From NCBI GenBank assembly GCA_002746395.1, contig NVXA01000002.1, positions 257,766 through 271,265 of the forward strand: 13,500 nt of DNA. Direction: 5' to 3'. This DNA is from Paracoccaceae bacterium. Lineage in GTDB: Bacteria > Pseudomonadota > Alphaproteobacteria > Rhodobacterales > Rhodobacteraceae. The notes under the pieces are model-generated. The model had not been told where the DNA came from. It was given only the letters and a program-made list of their open reading frames with translations, and made no database searches. Made by a program: the position numbers and the translations under genes. Shown one piece after another: positions 1 to 6,259 of this stretch (the first letter of the stretch is position 1; each line of letters begins with the position of its first letter).

Positions 1-443
1 CATTTCGCGGCAATCTCGCGGACACGTTCGTCCGTTTCTTCGCGCGAGGAGGTCAGGCCCATAACTTCCAGCGGTTCGGCTATAATATCGCGGACGGTCA
101 TGCGCGGGCTTAAAGCGGCGTAAGGGTCTTGGAAAATCAGTTGCGAGCGCTTGCGGTAATCTTTTTCCTGCGCCTTATCCATCGTCGTCAATTCATAGGT
201 AACATCTTCGTCACTATATTCCACCGTACCGCGCGTGATCGGCGCCGCTTTCAGGCAGGCACGGCCAAGCGTGGTTTTACCCGAACCGGATTCCCCCACC
301 AGACCGAAAAAACTGCCTTTGGCGATGTCTAGATTCACGCCTTCGACCGCCTTAACGACAGGCTTTTCGCCAAACAGGCCACCACCCGACAGCGGATAGT
401 GAACGGAAAGGTCGCGTGCTTTAATCAGAACGTCATCAGTCAT
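1..443 (-). CDS. Opp/Dpp-type ABC transporter ATP-binding protein F (partial, 3' end outside window)
   Basis: This is the N-terminal 147 codons of the second ATPase of a peptide/opine-type ABC importer; the gene runs off the left edge. Translation from the ATG at 443-441 stays open to base 1 and begins [18 protein letters not shown], typical of OppF/DppF. The Walker A motif GESGSGKTT lies at residues 50-58 and the Q-loop sequence [13 protein letters not shown] has its Gln at about 105. The signature, Walker B and the C-terminal oligopeptide domain would lie outside the window. Its ATG overlaps the TGA of the upstream ATPase gene by 4 bases (ATGA, 440-443), so translation is probably coupled. 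It would pair with the D protein as a cytoplasmic heterodimer that powers the two permeases. Family is certain; substrate is not. Confidence 0.9.
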   Translation of the reverse strand, partial: MTDDVLIKARDLSVHYPLSGGGLFGEKPVVKAVEGVNLDIAKGSFFGLVGESGSGKTTLGRACLKAAPITRGTVEYSDEDVTYELTTMDKAQEKDYRKRSQLIFQDPYAALSPRMTVRDIIAEPLEVMGLTSSREETDERVREIAAK

Positions 444-1438
444 TTTGCGCCCTCCCCGTTAAACAAATGGCAGGCAACGTTATGACCCTGTGTGACGGCA
501 CTGAATTGCGGCACTTTTGCATGGCAAATTTCACCCATATTAACCGAACAACGGGTGTTGAAAACGCACCCCGCTGGCCGTTCTAGCGGTGAAGGAATAT
601 CGCCCGGAATTGGCGTTAGCGGGGTGTCCAAATCATCAAGACTTGGCAAGGCTGCAATCAAACCTTTGGTGTAGGGGTGTGACGGATTGCGGATCACATC
701 GCGCACGGCCCCCTGTTCGATCAGGCGGCCCAGATACATCACGGCAACTTTGTCAGCTGTCTGGGCAATCACGCCAAGATCATGCGTGATGAAGACAATC
801 CCCATCCCGAAATCCTTAACGAGGTCTTTCATCAGGTCAATCACCTGCGCCTGAATGGTTACATCCAGCGCCGTTGTCGGTTCATCCGCGATCAGCAACT
901 TGGGCTTGGTCGACAGGGCCATGGCGATCATCGCGCGTTGGCGCATACCACCCGAAAGTTCAAACGCGTATTGTTTGAAACGGGTTCCGGCATCGGAAAT
1001 GCCAACACGGTCCAACATCTCGATCGAGACCTCTTTGGAGCGTTTGGCGTTCATGTCCGTGTGGATCATCAACTGTTCCACCATCTGATCCCCGATGGTA
1101 ATCGCAGGCGCGAAACTGGCCATTGGTTCTTGGAAAATCATTGAAATCGCGCCGCCGCGCACAACTTGCAATTCCTTGGAAGTTTGCAAGCCCATGATTT
1201 CGACCGGCCCGTCATCAAGGTGCAGCGTGATTTTGGTTTGATCACTGTAAACCGCATTGGACGGATTAAGTTTCATGATCGACTTGGCAGTCACAGATTT
1301 CCCTGAACCACTTTCGCCAACAAGGCCCATGACCTCGCCCGCTTCAAGGGTGAAGGAAACATCGTCTACTGCGGTGATCCGACCCTCGTCCGTATCGAAC
1401 TGAAGGGTCAGGTTTTCTACATCAAGAAGGCGCGTCAT
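440..1438 (-). CDS. Opp/Dpp-type ABC transporter ATP-binding protein D
   Basis: A 332-aa ATPase of the OppD/DppD family, the usual length. It couples ATP hydrolysis to import through the two adjacent permeases, on the cytoplasmic face. Visible motifs: Walker A GESGSGKS at 41-48, Q-loop Gln103 in IFQEPMASF, signature LSGGMRQ at 161-167, Walker B LLIADEP at 181-187 with catalytic Glu186, and switch His219. The C-terminal oligopeptide-transporter domain follows, with [10 protein letters not shown] near 251-260 and four cysteines at 291, 297, 305 and 323 (C-x5-C-x7-C-x17-C), a pattern linked in DppD-type proteins to an iron-sulfur cluster. The ATG shares one base with the TAA of the permease C gene (TAATG, 1436-1440), and the stop overlaps the F gene by 4 bases. 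No catalytic residue appears to be missing. Confidence 0.95.
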   Translation of the reverse strand: MTRLLDVENLTLQFDTDEGRITAVDDVSFTLEAGEVMGLVGESGSGKSVTAKSIMKLNPSNAVYSDQTKITLHLDDGPVEIMGLQTSKELQVVRGGAISMIFQEPMASFAPAITIGDQMVEQLMIHTDMNAKRSKEVSIEMLDRVGISDAGTRFKQYAFELSGGMRQRAMIAMALSTKPKLLIADEPTTALDVTIQAQVIDLMKDLVKDFGMGIVFITHDLGVIAQTADKVAVMYLGRLIEQGAVRDVIRNPSHPYTKGLIAALPSLDDLDTPLTPIPGDIPSPLERPAGCVFNTRCSVNMGEICHAKVPQFSAVTQGHNVACHLFNGEGAK

Positions 1439-2592
1439 TATTTGGAATCCGAATAAGGGTCAGCAGCATCGCGTAATCCGTCACCGACGAACACAAAGGC
1501 CAACACAAGAACAATAAAGAAGATCACAGGTATGAAGTACCATTGATAATTCAGCAGAACATCGGCGCTGGTGACGTTTTGCAACATAACCCCCAACGAG
1601 TTCACGGGGTCTTTCAGTCCCAACCCGATAAAGCTAAGCGCTGTTTCCGACAAAATCATATACGGGAAGGAGATCACCAGATCGACGATGATGTAGCTGG
1701 TGAAACTGGGCAGCAAGTGGCGCCGGATAATGTGGCTGGAGGATGCACCGCAAAGTTGCGCCGCCAGCACATATTCCTGATTACGCTCGCTCAACAAGTG
1801 GGTTCGAATGCGTCTTGCCAAGGTTGTCCAGCCGATCAGACCCAGCACCATGGAGATGAAGAAGAACCTTTCCTCCGCGCTCCATGTGTCGGGGATAAAC
1901 GCAGCCAGTGCCATAAACAGCGGGATGCTGGGGATGGTTTTCACCGTGTCGGTTATCATTTGCAACACGGCATCAATTTTGCCGCCGTAATATCCGGCAA
2001 TCCCCCCGATGGCCAAGGCCATGACAAAGGCAATCATAACACCGATCGTTCCAACCGCCATTGAGGTGTTAATCGCCGTTAACGTTCGGGAATAGATATC
2101 TTTACCTGTCGAATCCGTTCCGAATATATGGATGAAACCACGATCCACACCAAACAAGTGTCGATCGAACGTCATACCGAGGAATTTGAATTCCTGACCC
2201 TTTGCGAAGAACGTCACATAGCGGCGATCTTCTAGGTCGGTTTTCACCACGGTTACCCAGCGGAAGTTGGATTTGATCGAGCGGGACCGTTCATAGGTGT
2301 AGATAAACGGGCGTGCCGAAAATCCGTTGTCATCCCAGAACTGCGGGATTTGCGGTGCGCCGTTAAGGTAATCTTTATCCCTGCCCGCAATCGTCGCGTC
2401 GTAAGGCGTCAAGAAGGGCGCAAATATGCCTGACAAAATCAGCGCGATTAAGACCCACGCGCCGACAAGGGCCGATTTGTTTTTCTTGAACCGCTGCCAG
2501 ATAAGCTGGCCTTGGCCAGCCGTGAAGTAGGCTTCTTTTAATTTCTGGTTTTCGGCGGCTTGTGTGTTTGTAATATCGGTCATGTCCATCAT
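1438..2592 (-). CDS. Opp/Dpp-type ABC transporter permease C, with enlarged periplasmic loop
   Basis: A 384-aa inner-membrane permease of the OppC/DppC family. It has an N-terminal cytoplasmic segment with the RFKKNKSALVG motif before the first membrane segment (about 41-62), then a long hydrophilic stretch to the conserved FGTDSTGKDIYSR motif (157-169), then about five more membrane segments. The ATPase-docking EAA-type loop is at about 273-295 (EYVLAAQLCGASSSHIIRRH then LLP), and the family C-terminal motif DGLRDAADP is at 371-379. The loop between the first membrane segment and FGTD is about 95 residues, tens of residues longer than in ordinary OppC (compared from memory); YejE-type permeases also have an insertion here. 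The start overlaps the permease B stop by 4 bases (ATGA, 2589-2592). A second ATG follows directly (MMDMTD), so the exact start could be a few codons downstream. Confidence 0.93.
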   Translation of the reverse strand: MMDMTDITNTQAAENQKLKEAYFTAGQGQLIWQRFKKNKSALVGAWVLIALILSGIFAPFLTPYDATIAGRDKDYLNGAPQIPQFWDDNGFSARPFIYTYERSRSIKSNFRWVTVVKTDLEDRRYVTFFAKGQEFKFLGMTFDRHLFGVDRGFIHIFGTDSTGKDIYSRTLTAINTSMAVGTIGVMIAFVMALAIGGIAGYYGGKIDAVLQMITDTVKTIPSIPLFMALAAFIPDTWSAEERFFFISMVLGLIGWTTLARRIRTHLLSERNQEYVLAAQLCGASSSHIIRRHLLPSFTSYIIVDLVISFPYMILSETALSFIGLGLKDPVNSLGVMLQNVTSADVLLNYQWYFIPVIFFIVLVLAFVFVGDGLRDAADPYSDSK

Positions 2593-3593
2593 CCCACAAT
2601 ACTGCGACGAATGCGCGGATCGGTGAGGGCTAGTATGACGTCGGTTATGAAATTAATTCCGACAATACTGGCCGTCAGCATGAAAATAATCGCACCCGCT
2701 AACTGCTGATCGTTTGAACGTGCCAGCGCCTCGATCAACAGGGAACCCGCCTCGGTCAAGGTCAGGATCAGGGCGACGATGGGCAGTTCGTTAAAGATAC
2801 GGTTAAGGTCGAACCCCAAGGAATTGATGATCGGGCTAAGCGCGTGTCGTGCTGGATAGCGCATTAACAAGCGCCTTCCCGACACCCCGCGGGCAGCAGC
2901 TGCAGTCACGTATAGCTTGCCGATTTCATCAGACATAAGCGCACGAACCGTTTGGATTGCGAAGGCGGTTGCGGACCAGCCAAGGATAAATATAGGCAAC
3001 CATGCGTGGCCGAGGAAATCCATAAACCTGTCGTAGGACCAGGCGGCATCTCGGAATTCCTTGGAGAATAACCCCGTAAGACTGTTGCCGAACATAACCG
3101 TTGAAAACAACATAATCATCAGCGCTAGAAGGAAGTTTGGCAGAGCCAAACCAAGATAGCTAACCAGACGAAGGCTGTTGTTCAGAACCGCGTTTTTCGA
3201 AGTGGCGGCAAGGATACCAACAGGGATCGCAATAGCGTAGGCGAGCAGCAGGGCCGATAGACACAGGCCAAGGCTTAACCAGAATTTCTGCCCCAAGAGC
3301 TGGGCGATGTTTACGCGAAGGATACAGCTGTCACCGAATTCCCCTTGGAAGGCGTTGAAAATCCACGAACCCCAGCGTTGAATATACGGCTGATCAAGAC
3401 CAAGACGCACACGTTCGATCTGGATGTCTTCAGGGGTGATAACCGACCCTTGGGAGTTTTTGAAGGCAACGTACCGCTCGGCGCAATCGCCGGGTACCAT
3501 TTCCATCAGTGTAAATACAATAAACGACACTAGAACCAGCGTAAGAATGGCCAGTGCTGCACGTACTGCTACGAATTTGGAGAATTGAAGCAT
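2589..3593 (-). CDS. Opp/Dpp-type ABC transporter permease B
   Basis: A 334-aa inner-membrane permease of the OppB/DppB family, close to the usual length, forming the translocation path with permease C. The first membrane segment is at about 10-31. It is followed by the family periplasmic motif GLDQPYIQRWGSWIFNAFQG (65-84) and GEFGDS, then membrane segments near 104-135, 143-172, 200-222, 268-292 and 304-326. The ATPase-contacting EAA-type loop is at about 228-256 (YVTAAAARGVSGRRLLMRYP), and the C-terminus LTDPRIRRSIVG is typical. The region ahead of the ATG is G-rich (GGGGGGCG) rather than a classic AGGAGG, suggesting only moderate initiation. It is the first gene after the binding-protein gene, separated by 112 bases that include a hairpin, and it begins the run of overlapping genes B-C-D-F. 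Confidence 0.93.
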   Translation of the reverse strand: MLQFSKFVAVRAALAILTLVLVSFIVFTLMEMVPGDCAERYVAFKNSQGSVITPEDIQIERVRLGLDQPYIQRWGSWIFNAFQGEFGDSCILRVNIAQLLGQKFWLSLGLCLSALLLAYAIAIPVGILAATSKNAVLNNSLRLVSYLGLALPNFLLALMIMLFSTVMFGNSLTGLFSKEFRDAAWSYDRFMDFLGHAWLPIFILGWSATAFAIQTVRALMSDEIGKLYVTAAAARGVSGRRLLMRYPARHALSPIINSLGFDLNRIFNELPIVALILTLTEAGSLLIEALARSNDQQLAGAIIFMLTASIVGINFITDVILALTDPRIRRSIVG

Positions 3594-3652
3594 CGCGAAT
3601 TACGCCCCCCGGAGGTGTAGTATGTAAGCCTTATGGCTTGGTTTTTTGTTGA

Positions 3653-3680
3653 ACCGTGGGCAATCGAAACTGCCCACGGT
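3653..3680 (-). other. Intercistronic hairpin after the binding-protein gene
   Basis: A perfect 10-bp inverted repeat (ACCGTGGGCA / TGCCCACGGT, arms 3653-3662 and 3671-3680) with an 8-base loop lies about 25 bases past the binding-protein stop codon. On the transcribed minus strand it is followed by an A-rich stretch (TCAACAAAAAACC), not a T tract, so it is not a canonical intrinsic terminator. By analogy with known binding-protein operons, it probably protects the 3' end of the upstream mRNA from exonucleases, or causes partial attenuation, giving more binding protein than permease. Confidence 0.6.
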
Positions 3681-3705
3681 CGGATATCAAGTCAGAGCGT
3701 TAGGA

Positions 3706-5748
3706 CTACTCGTCCAACCACCACTGAGTCGCACGGTACGGATATGTCCGGTAGTACGCGTAGGATTGAGTCTGGAACTCTGTGAAGTTCTTCAGATCAT
3801 TGTTGTGATAGATCGGTGCAACCGCTTTCACAGTACCAATGAACAGAAGGTTATCCACGACATTTTGCACCAGACGGGCGCCAATTTCATTGGACTCGTC
3901 GGATCCGGCAATCGCCGACTGGAACAAATTAATGTCTTCCATCGAGTCGTAAACCCACTGCGGTGGTTTCACACCAGATGCGCCGTCAGTGTCGATATAC
4001 TGACCCCACAACATACCAGATGTGTGGTTGAAGTAGTTATCAAACGGTGGCTGGAACAGTTCCGAAATACCAAGGATAACAGCAAGTGGCTGACCCTTCG
4101 CGTAGAACGTAACATCAAGCTTGTTCGAAGACGCCGCGGAACGATATTCATCCGTGGTAATCTCTTTCACCGTGTTGTTGATGCCAACGTCACGCCAGTT
4201 TTGGCCAACAAGTTCGACCAATTTCAGCGATCCACCTTGCGTTGCGATCTGCATGTTCAGAACAAGCGGATCACCGTTTGGCAATTCACGCATTCCGTCA
4301 CCGTCAACGTCGACCATGCCGATTTCGTCCAGCAAAGCATTTGCCATTGCAGGATCATATTGCGCGTAGGATTGCTCCATTTCTTCGGTTACAAAACCAG
4401 GAGTAGGCGAGAACGCTATATATTGTTGTGGGCGACCTAGGCCAAAGAACACAACTTCGTTGATCTCGTCACGGTTCATCGCAACAGACATCGCTTGGCG
4501 GAAACGCAGATCACCGAAGACTTTACGTTTCTCCAGATCTTCCGACGTTACGTTGAACGAGAATGTGTTCAGCGCGATTTCAGGTTTCAGGTCAATTGTG
4601 AAATTGCCTTTTTCCTGATTTTCCAGAAGCAGCGGTGCATAATCGAGGTTCAACGCCTGAGCCTTATAGTCAACTTCGGAGTTGACCAGTTTCAGAAGAC
4701 GAACTTCGCTTTCACCGACGAACAATTCGTCCTGCTCGTTGATGTATGGCAACTGTTGGCCAGCCGTATCAACCTGGAAGAAGTACGGGTTGGCAACCAG
4801 ATGACGGCCTTCCGTATTTTCCCGCGTGATGATGTGGCTTTCCAAAGTTGGAACCGTATCAGCAGGCAGACCAGCAACTAGGTCAGGGTGGGCCAACATA
4901 GGTGTCGGTGTGTCCATCCAGTCAGAGTTACCATAGTAGCCTTTGATCGCAGCATACCCGTTTTCAAAACCAAGCGCTTGTGCATTTGCATCGGCGTTTG
5001 GATTAATGTCCGGGTGGAACTGGCCAAGGAAATGCTTGGGCTGGAACGCCTGTGCGTAGTGGTTGGCGAAGTGCGACAGAAGACCTGGCTTTGGAGAAGG
5101 CAAGTTGAACTGGATTGTTGTAGGATTTACGACCACAACATCCATTTCTTCACCACCAACAAGAACATAGTCTTTTGGTTTTTCACGCACGTTGGAATCT
5201 GTTGCCAGATTGTCGTACCAGAATTTAATGTCTTCGGCAGTGAACGGCGAACCGTCGGACCACTTGTGGCCTTCACGCAAGAAGAACGTCAACTGTGTGA
5301 AGTCCTCGTTCCATTCCCAACCTTTGGCAACATTCGGAACGATCGTTGTAAGATCGTCAGAATAGCGCACAAGGTTTACGTGGCGAATGGACATGAAGTC
5401 CGATGTGCCGGACTCGGTTGCGTTCGACAATGCGTCAAACACACCACCGTAAGAACCGATGGAATCATACGGAGCCACAACAAGCGGCTCGGATGGAAGA
5501 CGATCAGCCAACGGCGGTAGCGGGCCATTGCCACGGATACGCGCGTTTAGATCGTCAGAGGCAGGGTTAGCCGAGAATTCCACTGTACAGTCACCGAGCG
5601 ACTGGAATTCAGCCAATTCATACTGTTGTGGAAAAGCGCCGGCCCCGACGCCCATCATGTCGTCCACTGTCACTGCCGGGCAAACAGCGGCCGAAGCCCC
5701 GCTTGCCAGCGCGACGAGCGCGACACCTGATAAAAGTAGTGCTTTCAT
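3706..5748 (-). CDS. ABC transporter substrate-binding protein, family 5 (long Opp/Dpp-type)
   Basis: A 680-aa periplasmic solute-binding protein, longer than the roughly 530-550 aa of classical OppA/DppA. A Sec signal peptide (MKALLLSGVALVALASGASA, predicted cleavage after Ala20) begins it; there is no lipobox. After an extra N-terminal segment (about 21-105) holding the only two cysteines I see in the mature protein (Cys23, Cys54; possible disulfide), the SBP family 5 fold starts near SYGGVFDAL. Family landmarks follow: FFLREGHKWSDGSPFTAEDI, FRQAMSVAMNRDEI and the DVDGDGMRELPNGDPL segment. It starts with a good ribosome site (GGAGAGGA, about 8 bases from the ATG) and is the first gene of the operon. 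Such long binding proteins occur with peptide, alpha-galactoside (AgpA-type) and other oligosaccharide importers, so the ligand is unassigned. Family confidence is high. Confidence 0.93.
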   Translation of the reverse strand: MKALLLSGVALVALASGASAAVCPAVTVDDMMGVGAGAFPQQYELAEFQSLGDCTVEFSANPASDDLNARIRGNGPLPPLADRLPSEPLVVAPYDSIGSYGGVFDALSNATESGTSDFMSIRHVNLVRYSDDLTTIVPNVAKGWEWNEDFTQLTFFLREGHKWSDGSPFTAEDIKFWYDNLATDSNVREKPKDYVLVGGEEMDVVVVNPTTIQFNLPSPKPGLLSHFANHYAQAFQPKHFLGQFHPDINPNADANAQALGFENGYAAIKGYYGNSDWMDTPTPMLAHPDLVAGLPADTVPTLESHIITRENTEGRHLVANPYFFQVDTAGQQLPYINEQDELFVGESEVRLLKLVNSEVDYKAQALNLDYAPLLLENQEKGNFTIDLKPEIALNTFSFNVTSEDLEKRKVFGDLRFRQAMSVAMNRDEINEVVFFGLGRPQQYIAFSPTPGFVTEEMEQSYAQYDPAMANALLDEIGMVDVDGDGMRELPNGDPLVLNMQIATQGGSLKLVELVGQNWRDVGINNTVKEITTDEYRSAASSNKLDVTFYAKGQPLAVILGISELFQPPFDNYFNHTSGMLWGQYIDTDGASGVKPPQWVYDSMEDINLFQSAIAGSDESNEIGARLVQNVVDNLLFIGTVKAVAPIYHNNDLKNFTEFQTQSYAYYRTYPYRATQWWLDE

Positions 5749-5827
5749 TATATTTCCTCTCCGTTGCTATTCGCTTCAAGGCGGTAAATCACCCTGAGCG
5801 CCTTATAAGCTTTGTTTGTTACGCTGC

Positions 5828-5857
5828 TGTATCACTAACATGACTGAATTGTGACAA
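5828..5857 (-). promoter_or_regulatory. Possible sigma70-type promoter for the Opp-like operon
   Basis: On the minus strand a TTGTCA box (5857-5852, five of six matches to TTGACA) is followed after 18 bases by GATACA (5833-5828), a weak -10 match. It lies about 80 bases upstream of the binding-protein ATG. The -35 is convincing but the -10 is poor, so this is only a candidate. Confidence 0.25.
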
Positions 5858-5908
5858 CACCGCTCCGTTTATTACCTTCCCTTAAACTGTCACCGATTAT
5901 TATCGAGC

Positions 5909-5966
5909 GGTTAACCCGTATAAGGTTGGCCAACCTGAATAAGATTGGACATAACACCCCAACCTG
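5909..5966. promoter_or_regulatory. Cluster of GGTT/AACC palindromes, candidate operator
   Basis: A perfect 14-bp palindrome, AGGTTGGCCAACCT, sits at 5923-5936. It is preceded by the 8-bp palindrome GGTTAACC (5909-5916). A third half-site, CCAACCTG (5959-5966), repeats the right arm of the main palindrome (5930-5937) 29 bases further on. The AACC cores begin at 5913, 5932 and 5961. This looks like a multi-site operator for a dimeric regulator, about 70-110 bases upstream of the candidate Opp-operon promoter. The regulator is not in the window. Confidence 0.4.
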
Positions 5967-6135
5967 TCAATATTTTTTCAGCTTCGAAGCCATAAAACCC
6001 CTCTCCATTACATGCGGGAAATCGCATACGTACAGCTAGAAGGCATAGCACCTGTCAGCACGCAACCAGCAGCCTTTGCATTTTTGCAATCCCGCTTTGC
6101 GCATGGAACTGAACGATGGTTCATATTTTTCTTTA

Positions 6136-6165
6136 CCTGTGAAATAATCTTGCTAAGGTCACAGG
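6136..6165. promoter_or_regulatory. Dyad CCTGTGA-N16-TCACAGG, candidate operator of the plus-strand operon
   Basis: Perfect 7-bp arms (6136-6142 and 6159-6165) are separated by 16 bases, about 95-125 bases upstream of the synthetase ATG. The inner TGTGA and TCACA half-sites match those of Crp/Fnr-family sites, but the spacer is 16 rather than 6, that is one extra helical turn. A weak promoter-like pair (TTTACC at 6132-6137, TAAGGT at 6154-6159) would overlap the dyad. Function is inferred from symmetry and position only. Confidence 0.35.
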
Positions 6166-6242
6166 CAACAAGGACGGAATCAATCCGACCGCAAAGCGAC
6201 AACGTGCGCTTTAGAAGGCCAACGGGTGTGACCCACCCCACT

Positions 6243-6249
6243 GGGAGGA
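6243..6249 (+). promoter_or_regulatory. Ribosome binding site of the acyl-CoA synthetase gene
   Basis: GGGAGGA lies 10 bases before the ATG at 6260 and fixes the start; no other in-frame ATG nearby has such a site. The spacer between it and the ATG contains one copy of the GCAAAGCG motif repeated in the leader. Confidence 0.7.
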
Positions 6250-6259
6250 TAGCAAAGCG

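Larger units (their letters stand above)
5749..6259. promoter_or_regulatory. Divergent intergenic control region (511 bases, no gene)
   Basis: This stretch separates the two divergent operons and must carry both promoters. Short open frames on either strand (for example 5851-6039 and 6012-6263) lack ribosome sites and recognisable protein character, so I call no gene. It is AT-richer than the flanking genes and contains several dyads, listed separately: GGTT/AACC palindromes at 5909-5966, ATGCG-N6-CGCAT at 6012-6027, TTGCA-N4-TGCAA at 6076-6089, and CCTGTGA-N16-TCACAGG at 6136-6165. The motif GCAAAGCG occurs at 6093-6100 (reverse), 6191-6198 and 6252-6259. Confidence 0.7.

Noticed and set aside
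3611..3627. GGAGGT followed by ATGTAA on the plus strand, a start-stop pair with a good ribosome site
   Set aside because: It lies in the spacer of a minus-strand operon with no plus-strand transcript or gene around it; most likely coincidence.
3626..3647. AAGCC-TTAT-GGCTT followed by GG and six T's on the plus strand, terminator-like
   Set aside because: The stem is only 5 bp and there is no upstream plus-strand gene to terminate; on the transcribed minus strand the run is A's and precedes the stem.
3646..4440. A 264-codon plus-strand open frame opposite the binding-protein gene
   Set aside because: It lies fully antisense to the 3' part of a clear family 5 binding-protein gene, its product is rich in Arg, Val and Cys without any family motif, and no ribosome site precedes it. 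It is a coding shadow.
4495..5520. Further long antisense frames (4495-4881, 4888-5520) opposite the same gene
   Set aside because: Same reasoning: low-complexity shadow translations of the conserved gene on the other strand, with no recognisable domain.
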